A DNA stretch of 64,000 bases from Antedon bifida (lineage: Eukaryota > Echinodermata > Crinoidea > Comatulida > Antedonidae). The position numbers and the translations under genes are program-made. Shown one piece after another: positions 11,448 through 22,522 of this stretch. The stretch is taken from contig OY727093.1 of assembly GCA_963402885.1 (NCBI GenBank), positions 3,534,001 through 3,598,000 of the forward strand, given 5' to 3'. Below the pieces are notes generated by a model. It had not been told where the DNA came from, made no database searches, and saw only the letters and a list, made by a program, of their open reading frames with translations. How positions within the stretch are numbered: the first letter of the stretch is position 1; each line of letters starts with the position of its first letter.

Positions 11448-11651
11448 TTACTTTTTTATCCACGGTTCTTTTTCAGTGATCCAGCACCATTTGTAAATTT
11501 CTTCAAGTATTTCTTCGATGTTGGAACACATATTTCTAGCAACATGAATGGTTTCACTCGAGATTTCTACTGGGCGCCGATGTTTGTCGTCATTGTTGAG
11601 ATCAACGAAATCTTGCAGCCATTTAAACTCGGCGTTTGTAGCAGGTTGAAT
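11448..11651 (-). CDS. Terminal exon of the 11.4-14.4 kb IFIT-like gene
   Basis: Acceptor gatag|ATTCAACC at 11651, stop TAA at 11448-11450. It encodes 67 aa: IQPATNAEFKWLQDF, the NNDDKHRR motif, then a long helix ARNMCSNIEEILEEIYKW. The same exon recurs in all array members except the truncated rightmost gene. Sense-strand reading frames over it are shadows. Confidence 0.88.
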   Translation of the reverse strand: MQPATNAEFKWLQDFVDLNNDDKHRRPVEISSETIHVARNMCSNIEEILEEIYKWCWITEKEPWIKK

Positions 11652-14444
11652 CTATCAGAGAGAAACGTAATTTTAAATGTGTACCTATCTAAGAATAACA
11701 AAAATAGCTTACTAAGCATTTAAAATACAAGAACTGTAGTAGTTTTTGTTTATAATAATGATAATGACAATACTTAACTAATGATTCTAATTTTGAATTT
11801 GCAGATTTGATACTTTGTGTACATTTAACTTTATTTTTTTTATTTATTTTTTTTTAAATTTTTTTTTTTTTTTAAACCATATTTAATGAGGGTGATCCAT
11901 CCAGCTATTGCTGATCATTAGGGACCCTCAGAGGTTCACAAGACAAACATATACACAAGATGCTCTACATAAACAGTCTTATTACAAGTCTTTGGGAGTG
12001 GAGTAATTTGGTCCTTAGAAAAAATCCTGACATGTGACGGGACTTGAACCCAGGACCCTTAGAGTGGTAGCCAAGCATCATAACCACCAAGCCACAACTC
12101 CACTCCAAAATTTAACAGACAACGTCAAATGAAAACTACAATAATACAGAATGTCACTTACCGATACAAGATATATCAGCAAAGGTTTGAATTTATTTCG
12201 AAAACCTTTCCATTGTCTCTTCTCTAGTATCTTTTGAACTCGTTGTTCAACAGTTTCAGGTGGTGTCACTTTCGGAATAATAATGAAGTCTACAGATCTA
12301 GCTTTGGAATTGGGATAATGCTTGTTTCCAAAATGCTCCATAGCATGGTTTAGTATATTATGGCCTTGTTGTAGCACAATTGAAATGTTAGCAGATATAT
12401 TATCATCATCCATTAGAATGCTGTATTCCATTTCAAGTTGGCATTCTCTTAATGCCTTTAATTCTTGACCCATCAAGGATCCATCATCACAAGAAGGCAA
12501 CATTTCTGCAAGTTCTTCTTTCAAATTAAACTCTTTACTCCAGTTTTCGTCAAGGTTAGCGACTGTAGAAATGCGTTTCAAAGCAGTCATTCTCAATTCA
12601 GTATCTCTGGTCCGTTTCGCTTCTTCTAATAACCTTTTCGCACCATCTAAACTTCCAATCTCTGTTGCACGAGTGAACATTCTTATCGCTTTAATGCTAT
12701 CTCCTGACTTGGCTTCTTTCTTTCCTTTTGCTACAAATAAGTCCATTGTAAGTTGACGGACGTCTTTCTCTGTCACACATGTCTCGCATTTAATAATCGC
12801 TAAAATATTAATACAAACATCAAAACGACTCATCTTCAAATTCATTCGAGCGAATTTAACAAGTGTCTCAATTTCCTCGTCGTGACTTGTATTTGGTGTA
12901 TTTTCATAATGAAATGCTCGCAAGGCTCCTTTATAATAAGAACAAGCATTCTTAAAGTCACCTATCATTTCATGTAGTTTTGCATTTTCTAGATTCGGTT
13001 GAATTTTACCTCGATTTCTCGATCGTTTAATTTTAATATTGAAATGTTTTTGTAAAGATGTGATTAGTTTATTCACGTGACTCTGCTGCTCATCTATAAA
13101 CGCAATAAGCCCATTCTCGGAAATGTTCTTTACGAATGACGTAACAGCAATCTTTAAACACTCTTGCTTTCTGAAAACTGCCTCATCATATTCCGTTATA
13201 CTATTCAAGTACTTTGCATAATTGCGGTTTATGTCGAAGCTATCAAATTGATCTTTAAAATTAGATAGTAAGCTATCATACACTGAAACAACTTCGTCGT
13301 GGTCTCCCAGCAAGGCTAAAGCATTTGCCTTATCTATTCTAGCTCCGACGTCAGATGGTTTCAGTCTGATCGCAATTTCAAGACACTCCAATTGTTTGTT
13401 TGGGTCATTCTTCTCCCGGTACAAAACTGCCTCTTGAACAAAGATACACGCTGCTTTATCGTAATTTTCTTTCGCATATTCTATAACGTTATAAGCTTTC
13501 TCATAGTATATTGAATCGTATTTAGGTTCACTGCATTTCCAGTTTCCTACGCTTCTGCATCGGCATTCACACATTCGGATATAGCTTTGAGCTATAAGGC
13601 TCAGAATTCTTGGCCTGGAGGCGTTTAGTGTTGCTTCTTCGAGTAACTTCATAATTTTCATTATACAAGGATCAAGTTTGTTTTCGAATACAAGACTGTG
13701 GCCAACATCTTGTTCGGATTGTAAACGGTTCTTGACCTCTTGTTGATATTTTCTTCTGTATATATCAGCTAAGATCGTCTTGGCATAGGCATGATCAGAA
13801 TCTAGTTCCAATACTTCAACCATGATTTCTTCAACACGATTCATTTCATTAGACCACTCACACTTGTTTAGATTATGTTTGTTTCTTCGCCATGTTATGA
13901 GTCCAAGCATAAACCTCCACTCGACATTTTCTGGACATATCTCGGTTGCTACTTTCAGTTCAGTCTCACTTTCTTCGTACCTAGAAAATGATAACCTAGA
14001 CAGCGCGAAGCCTTTAGTCACATGGACACTTGCTTGAAACCGTCTCTTGTATTCTTCTGTAGAATCTTCATATGTTTTAAGAATTCTGTCCAATTTATGG
14101 TAACTCTCCTTCTTTTCACGTTGATTGCTTGGAAACCAACACTTTAATGCCAAATATATTGATGTATAACCATCTTTTATTGACTCCGCGTCAGGCAATT
14201 TTGATATGGCACAGAACGCTTCTTCGTTTTTTTGCTTCGCTGTCGCAATATCCTTTTCATCGTTTCCTTTAAAATCTGACATGTATAAGTAGCTTTCAAA
14301 TAAAAGTGCCTCAACGGTGAAGGATTCTTTATCCCCCTGGTGTTCAGCAATTGATTGTTTTAACGATTTGAATGATTTAGAAGTAGGCAAATGTTCAAGT
14401 TTCCAATTAGCATGAAAATGTACGTGTTGTAAATCTCGTTCCAT
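11448..14444 (-). CDS. IFIT-like TPR protein with HEPN-like tail
   Basis: Two coding exons, 12162-14444 and 11448-11651, joined at Y-L-V-S|I-Q-P in phase 0, give 828 aa. The start follows the other plain copies (MERDLQHVHFHANWKLE); an upstream ATG at 14453 would add MST. The N-terminal FHANWKLE corresponds to the CHFTWxL start of vertebrate IFITs. The TPR region (about 20-640) has IFIT-like blocks: GFALSRLSFSRYEESE, CPENVEWRFMLGLITWRR, DHAYAKTILADIYRRK and ACIFVQEAVLYREKN, plus a family-specific Cys-rich loop (CECRCRSVGNWKC). From about residue 670 the C-terminal domain contains HNILNHAMEHFG, SVDFIIIPK and NNDDKHRR (780-787). By family analogy it may bind RNA in the cytoplasm. A SINE sits in the intron. 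Intact. Confidence 0.88.
11832..12106 (-). mobile_element. tRNA-derived SINE in the intron
   Basis: On the minus strand it starts GGAGTGGAGTTG at 12106, has an A-box-like TGGCTTGGTGGTT (complement of 12082-12094), a B box GGTTCAAGTCCC (complement of 12039-12050), a unique body ending near gctggatggatcaccctcattaaa, and an A-rich tail (about 11832-11873). It is about 275 bp and uninterrupted, so RNA polymerase III promoter boxes are preserved. Flanks catttaactt and aatttaac look like an imperfect target duplication; the paralogue at 17.97-18.0 kb keeps the empty site. Confidence 0.8.
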
Positions 14445-15724
14445 TGTGGACATGTTTGAGTCACTGTCAACAGAAACATTAACATTATTAATTTTGACTG
14501 ATAAAGACCCATTCTCTAAAATTTTGTAAAGTGATGCATATATATATATATATATTACTTTAAACACATTAAACCAGGTCATTCCTTGTCTTTTAAATGG
14601 CTAGTCACAGACATAACTCATGTAGAGTCTTCAACATTTTCTCACTCAAAAAGTATAGGAGGGTTAGGTGATGCTACCAATCTCCGAAAACTTCACTATA
14701 TTATACATCGCCAAATCATCCACTGGTCAAATACGGTAAACATTTAGACCTGGGTCCTAGATCCCATTTGGTAATACCAAATTCTCACCCACCCAATTCT
14801 GCTTCTAAAATTTGTGTAACATTTAATTGCATTAAAGCATAATATTATCACCGGTGATATTATAAAATAAATTATGTAAGGTGTTCTATGGCATCTGTTA
14901 ACAATTCCGACAGGTTTAGTATTGATTATTTGATGTTTTTACTACGTGGCAGTGATCATCAGCATCAGAACATCAGAACAATATATAGTATAATTTGTAT
15001 TATAAGTAGACTAGGTAGATTTAGAATGTAGTGCAATTTACCTCCATGTTAAAAAAAAAGACTACGCCGTGCGTACGTTGCAACGTTAATTTGTATACAA
15101 AAAGTTTGATTCCCTAGGACGCAAACGCAACGCAAGTAATTTGACCAATCACAAGCGATAGATTGTCTGAACTCTCGCTCGGTCAACTCATTGTTCTACT
15201 CAAATTCTATCGGTACTTTTCGATTAAGTGTAACTAACAAAATAACATAAATATCGGACGATAAGCAACAAAAATATGTGAAAAGAATAAAAGATCCTAA
15301 TTCCAGGCTGACTGCACATACTACGACACGGTACGCGTCCGATAACCTTCTACTGTGATCTATCTTAAATTGACTGTATAAGGCGTGGAAGAGTACAATA
15401 CATTTTACACAGTAGGCCTTGACACATTAAAATACATATTGATGTTTGTGGTTCGCAACAGTCATCCGCAAACTGTACATACTATAATCGTGCAAATGAA
15501 TTAATGTAACCTTACCATGCGATGTATGTTTATCTTCATAATTTAGATACATGGAACAGCCAGACAATTGGACAATTCAGGAAAAGAAAACGGGTAACGT
15601 GACGCATAGTACAATTTTACATTTCTATGATATCAATATTGTGACGTGGCGAAGCTGAGCTGGCCTATTGCAAAATTTCGTCAGTTCACTCAAACTTGTT
15701 TATATTCGCTAGGCCTATATTATA

Positions 15725-15800
15725 AAATCCAGCATAAACTTCCACTTCCACATATTTTTCACATATCTCGGTTGCTTATTTCAGTACAGTCTATTACAAC
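15725..15800 (-). pseudogene. Short relic of an IFIT TPR exon
   Basis: The bases ccagcataaacttccactt and cacatatctcggttgct match the segment encoding ENVEWKFMLG and the preceding helix in the full genes (compare 13909-13965), but with a deletion and no open frame. It is an isolated fragment upstream of the 11.4-14.4 kb gene. Confidence 0.6.
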
Positions 15801-16039
15801 ATTTAATAGCTTACAAAATTGTTATTCCAACAGTATAAAACCTGGATTACGAAGTTAATTTTACGAAGGACGTTTAGTGCTATGACAAAAACATTAACTT
15901 GAAAACGAATACGTATCCCGCTTCATGAATAAAAATACAGAAAAAATGTTAGTGTAATTCACCAGGAAATGATAAAATATCACAATAGCATTGGGTCTTG
16001 TATTACATGTATTATAATTTCACATTGTCCTATTATACT

Positions 16040-16130
16040 ATTATTATCATCTGGAAATTCCCCACATTATACGCATGGGTGATCATGTTAGACAGCTTGT
16101 GTAGATATTAGTGAATCGTAAGATCTAGAA
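16040..16130 (-). promoter_or_regulatory. Conserved array promoter block upstream of the 11.4-14.4 kb gene
   Basis: GGGGAATTTCC on the minus strand (16053-16063), followed outward by the conserved acattatacgcatgggtgatcatgttagacagc and agtgaatcgtaag. It lies about 1.6 kb upstream of the predicted start. No first exon could be fixed, so the role as promoter is inferred from conservation with the other blocks. Confidence 0.4.
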
Positions 16131-16397
16131 ACTATGCCTATTTATTATTATGTATAACAAGCAAAATCAATAATGTTATACATACATTGGTTACCAGAGA
16201 ACCAGAATTAATAACCAAAAGAAAAAAATGCACTGATTCAATACGTAGACAACTCTCTGGTTTGTATAATATCAAGGATTGTTTTACTAAAAAATCAACA
16301 TCAATAATCATAATTTAATTACAGTATAAAATTGAATTGCTAAAAAAAAGACATTAAAACTGATTTAAATCTTTAAAAAGGAAATCTATTTACACTT

Positions 16398-16823
16398 TCA
16401 GATGACATTGTTGTCCTGGGAGAGCAAATCAATGAAGTAGAGGATATACTTAAGACCTTGCAAATGCCAGCAAATTAATTGAAAATGAATATGAATAATA
16501 CAAAAGTTATGGCAAATTCCATGGTACCTCATGGATCTGTAACTGTTAATGGCAATAAAATTGATGAAGTTAATGAATATATCTATCTGGGGCAGAGATT
16601 TAGCCTGAAAGAAAAGAATCAAGTACATGAGATAAAGAGGAGAATCAGATTGGGCTGGTGCCAATATGGAAAACTGAGCAACATCAGGTGAAATACCGTT
16701 TCAAAAAGAAAGATCTTTAATCAATGCGTGTTACCAACCATGACACATGGAGCTGCGACCTAGGCACTGTCAAATAAAATGGAAAAGAAAATAGCAGCAG
16801 TTGACTGACAATGGCTGATAATG
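16398..16823 (+). mobile_element. 5'-truncated LINE insertion (reverse transcriptase fragment)
   Basis: The fragment encodes part of a reverse transcriptase around the catalytic FADD motif (here ADDIVVLGEQINEVED), then MNNTKVMANS, VNEYIYLGQRFSLKEKN and RRIRLGWCQYGKLSNIR, with frameshifts and stops. It is flanked by atttacactt duplications (16388-16397 and 16824-16833) and ends in a tgataatga tail. Relative to the 26.4 kb copy its left ~55 bp are deleted. The corresponding site near 10700 in the first copy of this block is empty. Confidence 0.8.
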
Positions 16824-17591
16824 ATTTACACTTATATTAATAATATTTTGCTTCAGAGACAGTATTGAATTCATATTGTCATCAATTTAACTATTTAAAC
16901 ATTATTTTTCTATACATTATTTATTCCATTTATTACAGTATTTAACATTATTCAGGTGATGAATTCATTATAAACAATCACACGATAAAAAGGTTTTACA
17001 TTTACTTAGCCATAAGAAGCGCGTTTACACATCAACAAAAGTGGCTTCATTCCGCAAATGCTGGCTAGATTTTCTTTAAAAAAACATTTATATTATTTTC
17101 TTTATTGGTACTGTTATTATTACTTTGCCACTACAATGAAAATGTAACCATTGTATTGTTCAAGTTAACAATAGAATTACTCAATCAAACAATAAAAGGT
17201 ATACAGCATATCACATATTAGTTATTTGCTAACATTTAGAAGTCTGATCACAGATGGTACAGGACTAGAATATATTTTTTTTTACACTTGTATTCTTGGT
17301 ATGTTTTATCAGAACGTTTAAACATGTTATGATTATTATGCGATTTCAGATCCCGTTCCGTAGCTGATTTAGTAGCAAACCGATTATAGAGCAAGTCTTC
17401 TAAGACCAGGTGTAGTTAGGGCTAGATAATAATGTCATATAAAATTTTGTAGTGTGTTTGCCTACATGAGTACTGTATGTTTGCCGATGTGCTTTGTCTT
17501 TGTCCTACTCAGAAGTCACATTTTCAATCAGGGCAAAACAGAATAACGTTTTGTGTTCGTAGGCCTCATTACCATCGTTATACCGATAGAT

Positions 17592-20297
17592 TTACTTTTT
17601 TATCCAAGGTTCTTTTTCAGTAAACCAGCACCATTTGTAAATTTCTTCAAGTATTTCTTCAATGTTGGAACACATATTTCTTGCAACATGAATGGTTTCA
17701 CTCGAGTTTTCTACTGGGCGTCGATGTTTGTCGTCATTGTTGAGATCAATGAAGTCCTGCAGCCATTTAAACTCAGCATTTGTAGCAGGTTGAATCTATC
17801 AGAGAGAAACGTAATTTCAAACGTGTTTATGTAATTTTTATAACTAAGAATAACAAAAACAGCTTATTAAGCATTTAAAATACAAGTACTGTAGTATTTT
17901 TTGTTTATAACAATAATAATGACAATACTTCATTAATGATTCTAATTTGGAATTTACAGATTTGATATTTTATTTACATTTAACTTTACTTAACAAACAA
18001 CGCCGAATGAAAACTACAATAATACAGAATGTCACTTACCGATACAAGATATATCAGCAAAGGTTTGAATTTATTTCGAAAACCTTTCCATTGTCTCTTC
18101 TCTAGTATCTTTTGAACTCGTTGATCAACAGTTTCAGGTGGTGTCACTTTCGGAATAATAATGAAATCGACAGATCTAGCTTTGGAATTGGGATAATGTT
18201 TGTTTCCAAATTGCTCCATAGCATGGTTTAGTATATTATGACCTTTCTGTAGCACATTTGAGATGTTAGCCGATATTATCATCCTCCATTAGAATGCTGT
18301 ATTCCATTTCAAGTTGGTTATTTCGTAATGTCTTTAATTCTTGGCCCATCAAAGATCCATCATCACATGAAGGTAACAGTTCTGCAAGTTTTTGCTTCAG
18401 ATTAAACTGTTTACTCCAGTTTTCGTTATCTTTAGTGACTGAAGCAATACATTTTAAAGCAGACATTCTCAATTGACCGTCTTCCATCTTTTTCGTTTCT
18501 TCTAATAATAGTATCGCAGCATTTACACTTCCCATTTCTGTTGACTGCGTAAACATGTCTATCGCTTTACGATTATCTCCTGATTTAGCTAATTTACAAC
18601 CTTTTGCTATAAGTAAATCCATTCGAAGTTTTTGACATAACTTGTCTTGCTCTTTTGTACACTTATCGCTTTTTATACTGGCCAAACTATTACTACAACC
18701 ATCAAGGTTACCTATCTTCAAATTCATCTCAGCGAACTTAAGACGTGTCTCTGTCAATAACCCCTGATCGTGATCTTTATCTGGCATTCTTTCAAATTCT
18801 TGCAATGCTTTTTTATAATATGAGCAAGCAACCTTAAACTCACGTATTTTTTCATGTAGCCTTGCATATTCTATATGCTCATTGACATTCGAGTTGTACA
18901 GTTTGGGCTTTAAATATTTCTTTAAATACTCAATTACTTTATCAGCTTGACCCTGCTGCTCATCATTAAATTCGATGGGTGCATTTTCAGACTTCACGAA
19001 TGACTCAACAGCAATGTCTAAACACACTTGATTTTTAACAATTGCTTTTCCAAATTCTTGTATTGACACAAAATAACGTGCATAATTTTGGTTTACGTCA
19101 AACAAGACAAATGGATCGTCTTTAAATTCAAATAGCAGATTATCATACACGGCACGCGCATCCTCATGTTTTTTCAAAGCGGTTAATGCCTTTGCCTTTT
19201 GCATTTTGGCTGCGGAGTCAGATGGTTCAAGTCTTATTGCATTTTCAAGACACTCCAATTGTTTGTTTATGTCATTCTTTTCTCGGTAAAGAACTGCTTC
19301 TTGAACAAAAATACACGCTGATTCACCATAATTTTGTTTTGTATATTGTATAACATCATGAGCTTTTTTAAGGTACAAATTGCATTTAGGTTGTTGGCTG
19401 CAACTTAAGTTTCCTTTTAATCTTCTACATCTACAATCATTCATCTGAATATAGCATTTAGCTATAAGACTCAATATTCTTGGTTTAGACGCATTTTCTT
19501 TTGCTTCACTGAGTAGGTTCAATATTTTGTCTATACAAGGATTCTCCACATTATCGAATATAAGACTGTGATCTAAATGGCTGGTAGATGACATATTTAT
19601 ACACTGCTGTTCATATTTTCGTCTCTGTATATCAGCTAATATCGTCTTGGCATAAGCATGATCAACATCTTGTTTCAATACTTCATCCATTATTTTTTCG
19701 ACACGATTCATTCCATCAGACCATTCAAACTTGTACATATTAAGTTTATTTCTTCGCCATGTTATGAGTCCAAGCATAAACTTCCACTCAACATTTTCTG
19801 GACATATCTCTGTTGCCTGCTTCAGTTCACTCTCACTTTCTTCGTACCTAGAACATTTTAACCTTGACAGTGCAAAACCTTTAGTTGCTTGAAACATTCT
19901 TCCTTCTTCTTCTGCAGCATCCTCATATACTGTAAGAAGGCTTTTAAGTTCCTCGTAGATGTCTTCGCTTTCGCTTTGATCGGTTTCGAACCAACACTTT
20001 AATGCCAAATATATTGATTTATACCCATCTTTGATTGATTCATTGCCAGATAATTCTGATATTAACATGAAATGCTTTTTCATTTATTTCCTTCGCTTTT
20101 ACAATATTCGTATTATCGTTTCCATTTGACATGTATAAGTAGCTTTCAAAGAAAAGTGCTTCAATGGTGAACGATTTTGTATCTTCTCGGTGTTCAATAA
20201 TTGATTGTTTTAACGATTTGAATGACTTGCGTGTTTTTTCAAGTTTCCAATTAGCATGAAAGTCGATATTTTTCAAATGTATTTCTTTCGATACCAT
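17592..20297 (-). pseudogene. IFIT-like TPR gene with two frameshifts
   Basis: Same layout as its neighbours: a TPR exon 18040-20297 starting MVSKEIHLKNIDFHANWKLE and an intact terminal exon 17592-17795 (stop TAA, NNDDKHRR present). Two indels break it. Near 20060-20080 one extra base shifts the frame after EINEKAFH. Near 18270-18283 two bases are missing in the DDDNISANIS segment, producing a stop. Between them 600 codons are open and well conserved, and the splice sites look functional. It is therefore either a young pseudogene, an allele that is inactive, or a gene broken by sequencing error. Its N-terminal two thirds would be a TPR region without the HEPN-like tail if translated from the internal frame. 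Confidence 0.8.
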
Positions 20298-20839
20298 AGT
20301 GTAGGCCTAGTGTAACCTATCGTAATAATAACAAAAAGTTTTCGATTATTTGGCTAGGAAAATTAGAATCACTTTGTAGAATAATTAGCATAGAATTAAA
20401 TTAGAAATAACATCTCTAATTTGTTTAATACAACCAATCAAGTGATGTTGAGGGAACTTAGTTCTACATGTAATAGACACAGTTTATGAATCGACTCAAA
20501 TAATACGATCTTTTATCAATCGCTCTTATTAATTTTGGCGACAGAAATCTCTTTTGCCACTCCTTGGCCTAACCAAGCTATTTGTACTTGTGTTTACCGA
20601 AATTAGTAATTGATCAAATAACTATTGTGGTCCATGCAAATTCCAACTTTTGTTATTAAAGTGACACTTAGTCAGTGTTAAACCAACATTTCTGACAGTG
20701 ATGTTAGTATTGTGTTACATAAGCATATACTCTTCGTCGAGAAATAGAGAAATATTGTGTAATTCTAATAAACCAAACGTTCTTAGCTTACTTAAATGCG
20801 TGCTGACTAAACTTTGGAAAGCCTTATGACTCTCTCTTT

Positions 20840-21140
20840 AAAATGATATATTTATTTACGCCACTTACCTGCTTGACTTGTGTAACCATAAAACCGAAAT
20901 GCCCACTAGAAAATACAAACTTCTAGCATTGAAGCAGGCCTACGCGTAATCTTTGAAGAATTCAATGTAATGACGTAATCATCAGAAATTAACATAATAT
21001 ATGCCAACATGTTTTACTGATATCACCATGGTATTCGTTCAGATATTATATATGTATTATACTTACACATTGTCCTGGAAATTCCCCCGCATTATACGCA
21101 TCGGTGACCGTATTAGACAACTTCTGTAAACATGTAGTGA
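20840..21140 (-). promoter_or_regulatory. Conserved upstream block of the 17.6-20.3 kb gene
   Basis: It contains GGGGAATTTCC on the minus strand (21077-21087), followed outward by attatacgcatcggtgaccg and agtgaaccgtaag, matching the blocks near 10.3, 16.05, 26.1 and 53.4 kb. Two donor-like GTAAGT sequences on the minus strand (20863-20868 and 21061-21066) suggest a non-coding first exon that would splice to the acceptor just before the ATG at 20297, but which is used cannot be decided. Confidence 0.45.
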
Positions 21141-21777
21141 ACCGTAAGGAAGTATTCATTCTTATATTATAGATAGGTGTGTTGTTGCAAAACGTGAACG
21201 TGGAATTCTTAATGCACAACCCGATATTTTTCTGTCCAATCATAGTCATTGATCATTTCGACAGTCACTGTTGCTTTGCTTAATGATGGTCTCGTCGTTT
21301 CAATGGCTGCCCTCATTTCTTTTAACAAACGAATAGGCGTTTCTATGAACCACCTTGATCCACTGTTACACTTATTAAATTTATTGAATTTTCCTTCAAT
21401 AGGAGATAGTTACTTGCTTCTCACTTACTACTTACTCAGTATTGAAAACATCAGGCCCTCATTGACTAGTTTCCATTGATGTATGTATTGCTTTTGAAGT
21501 GAGAAAAACAACAATGTATGTGCTTCAAATAAGCTGTATTATGATTAATAACAAGATATTTCTGTCACCACATCCGACAGCAAGGAGCAAATAATAGGAT
21601 GCCTTATAATATATAAATTACGAATAGACAATGCATAGCAGCACAATTGTATAGAAGATCAACATGATTACATTTTAATTATATAATTACATCAACATTG
21701 TAGCAAATATATTTAAATTGAAAAATATTTACATAATTCATATTTACATTCCATAAAAAAGGATAAAAATACAAATA

Positions 21778-21990
21778 CAGACGTCATCAATCACATTACG
21801 GGTGAGATACGTCATAAATACAGGGTAAGAAACGTCATCAATCACATTGCGGGGTAACAAACGTCATCAATCACATTGCTAGGTTGGAAACGTCATCCAT
21901 CACATTGTGAGGTTAGAATCTCGTCAATCACATTATGGGGTTAGATACAATTACATTATGGGGTTATAATCGTCATCAATTACTAAATTA
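21778..21990. repeat. Minisatellite, about 30 bp unit, about 7 copies
   Basis: Imperfect tandem units built on acgtcatcaatcacattgcg plus ggttagaa-like spacers. Copies vary in length and decay toward the right end (catcaattac). It lies in the spacer between the 17.6-20.3 and 22.3-25.0 kb genes. The rest of 21.15-22.3 kb holds nothing recognisable. Confidence 0.8.
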
Positions 21991-22327
21991 AAAATTAATT
22001 TAAACAGGGTTGTTTTCACAACCATAGTATGTTTCCACTCTTTGGACCATCGCGTCTCATCAATCAATGATCATAAGTATCACTTTTGTACCAATGTAAA
22101 AAAGACTGTACATCGTTTATAATATTCATTAAATAGAATATTCAATATCCTTGAAATAAGTCTGAATCTAGATGACTTTTAATAGTCAGTTCCAATCTAC
22201 CTACTGACAGCTGCAGAATCAATTGATCGAACATAACGCACATGATGATTAGAGGTAACTCTAAACAGTGGTTACTTAGATTTGATAAAATACAGTTTAG
22301 ATTGTTCTTGGTAATTTATATCCAAGT

Positions 22328-22522
22328 TCACCAGGAGGCATTATCAGTGATCTGGGCCCATTTGTAAATTTCTTTAAGTATGTCTTCAATGTTAGCACAA
22401 GCATCTCTTGCTACAGAAATGGTTTCCTTCGACTTCTTTAGCGGGTCTCGATGTTTGTCATCATTGTTGAGATCATTCAACACTTCTAACCATTCAAATT
22501 TAGCATCAGTTGCAGGTTGAAT
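22328..22522 (-). CDS. Terminal exon of the 22.3-25.0 kb IFIT-like gene
   Basis: Acceptor gttag|ATTCAACC at 22522 and stop TGA at 22328-22330; 64 aa with NNDDKHRD and the closing helix ARDACANIEDILKEIYKW. Confidence 0.85.
   Translation of the reverse strand: MQPATDAKFEWLEVLNDLNNDDKHRDPLKKSKETISVARDACANIEDILKEIYKWAQITDNASW

Noticed and set aside
12030..12106. A functional tRNA gene
   Set aside because: A and B boxes are present, but the acceptor stem does not close and the unit continues into a SINE body with an A-rich tail.
17553..17834. Plus-strand frames over the terminal exons (also at 11328-11723 and 49959-50234) with similar hydrophobic proteins
   Set aside because: They are the exact antisense of conserved terminal exons; their similarity is explained by the minus-strand coding sequence.
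21778..21990. CRISPR array
   Set aside because: Eukaryotic context, units imperfect and without unique spacers; it is a minisatellite.
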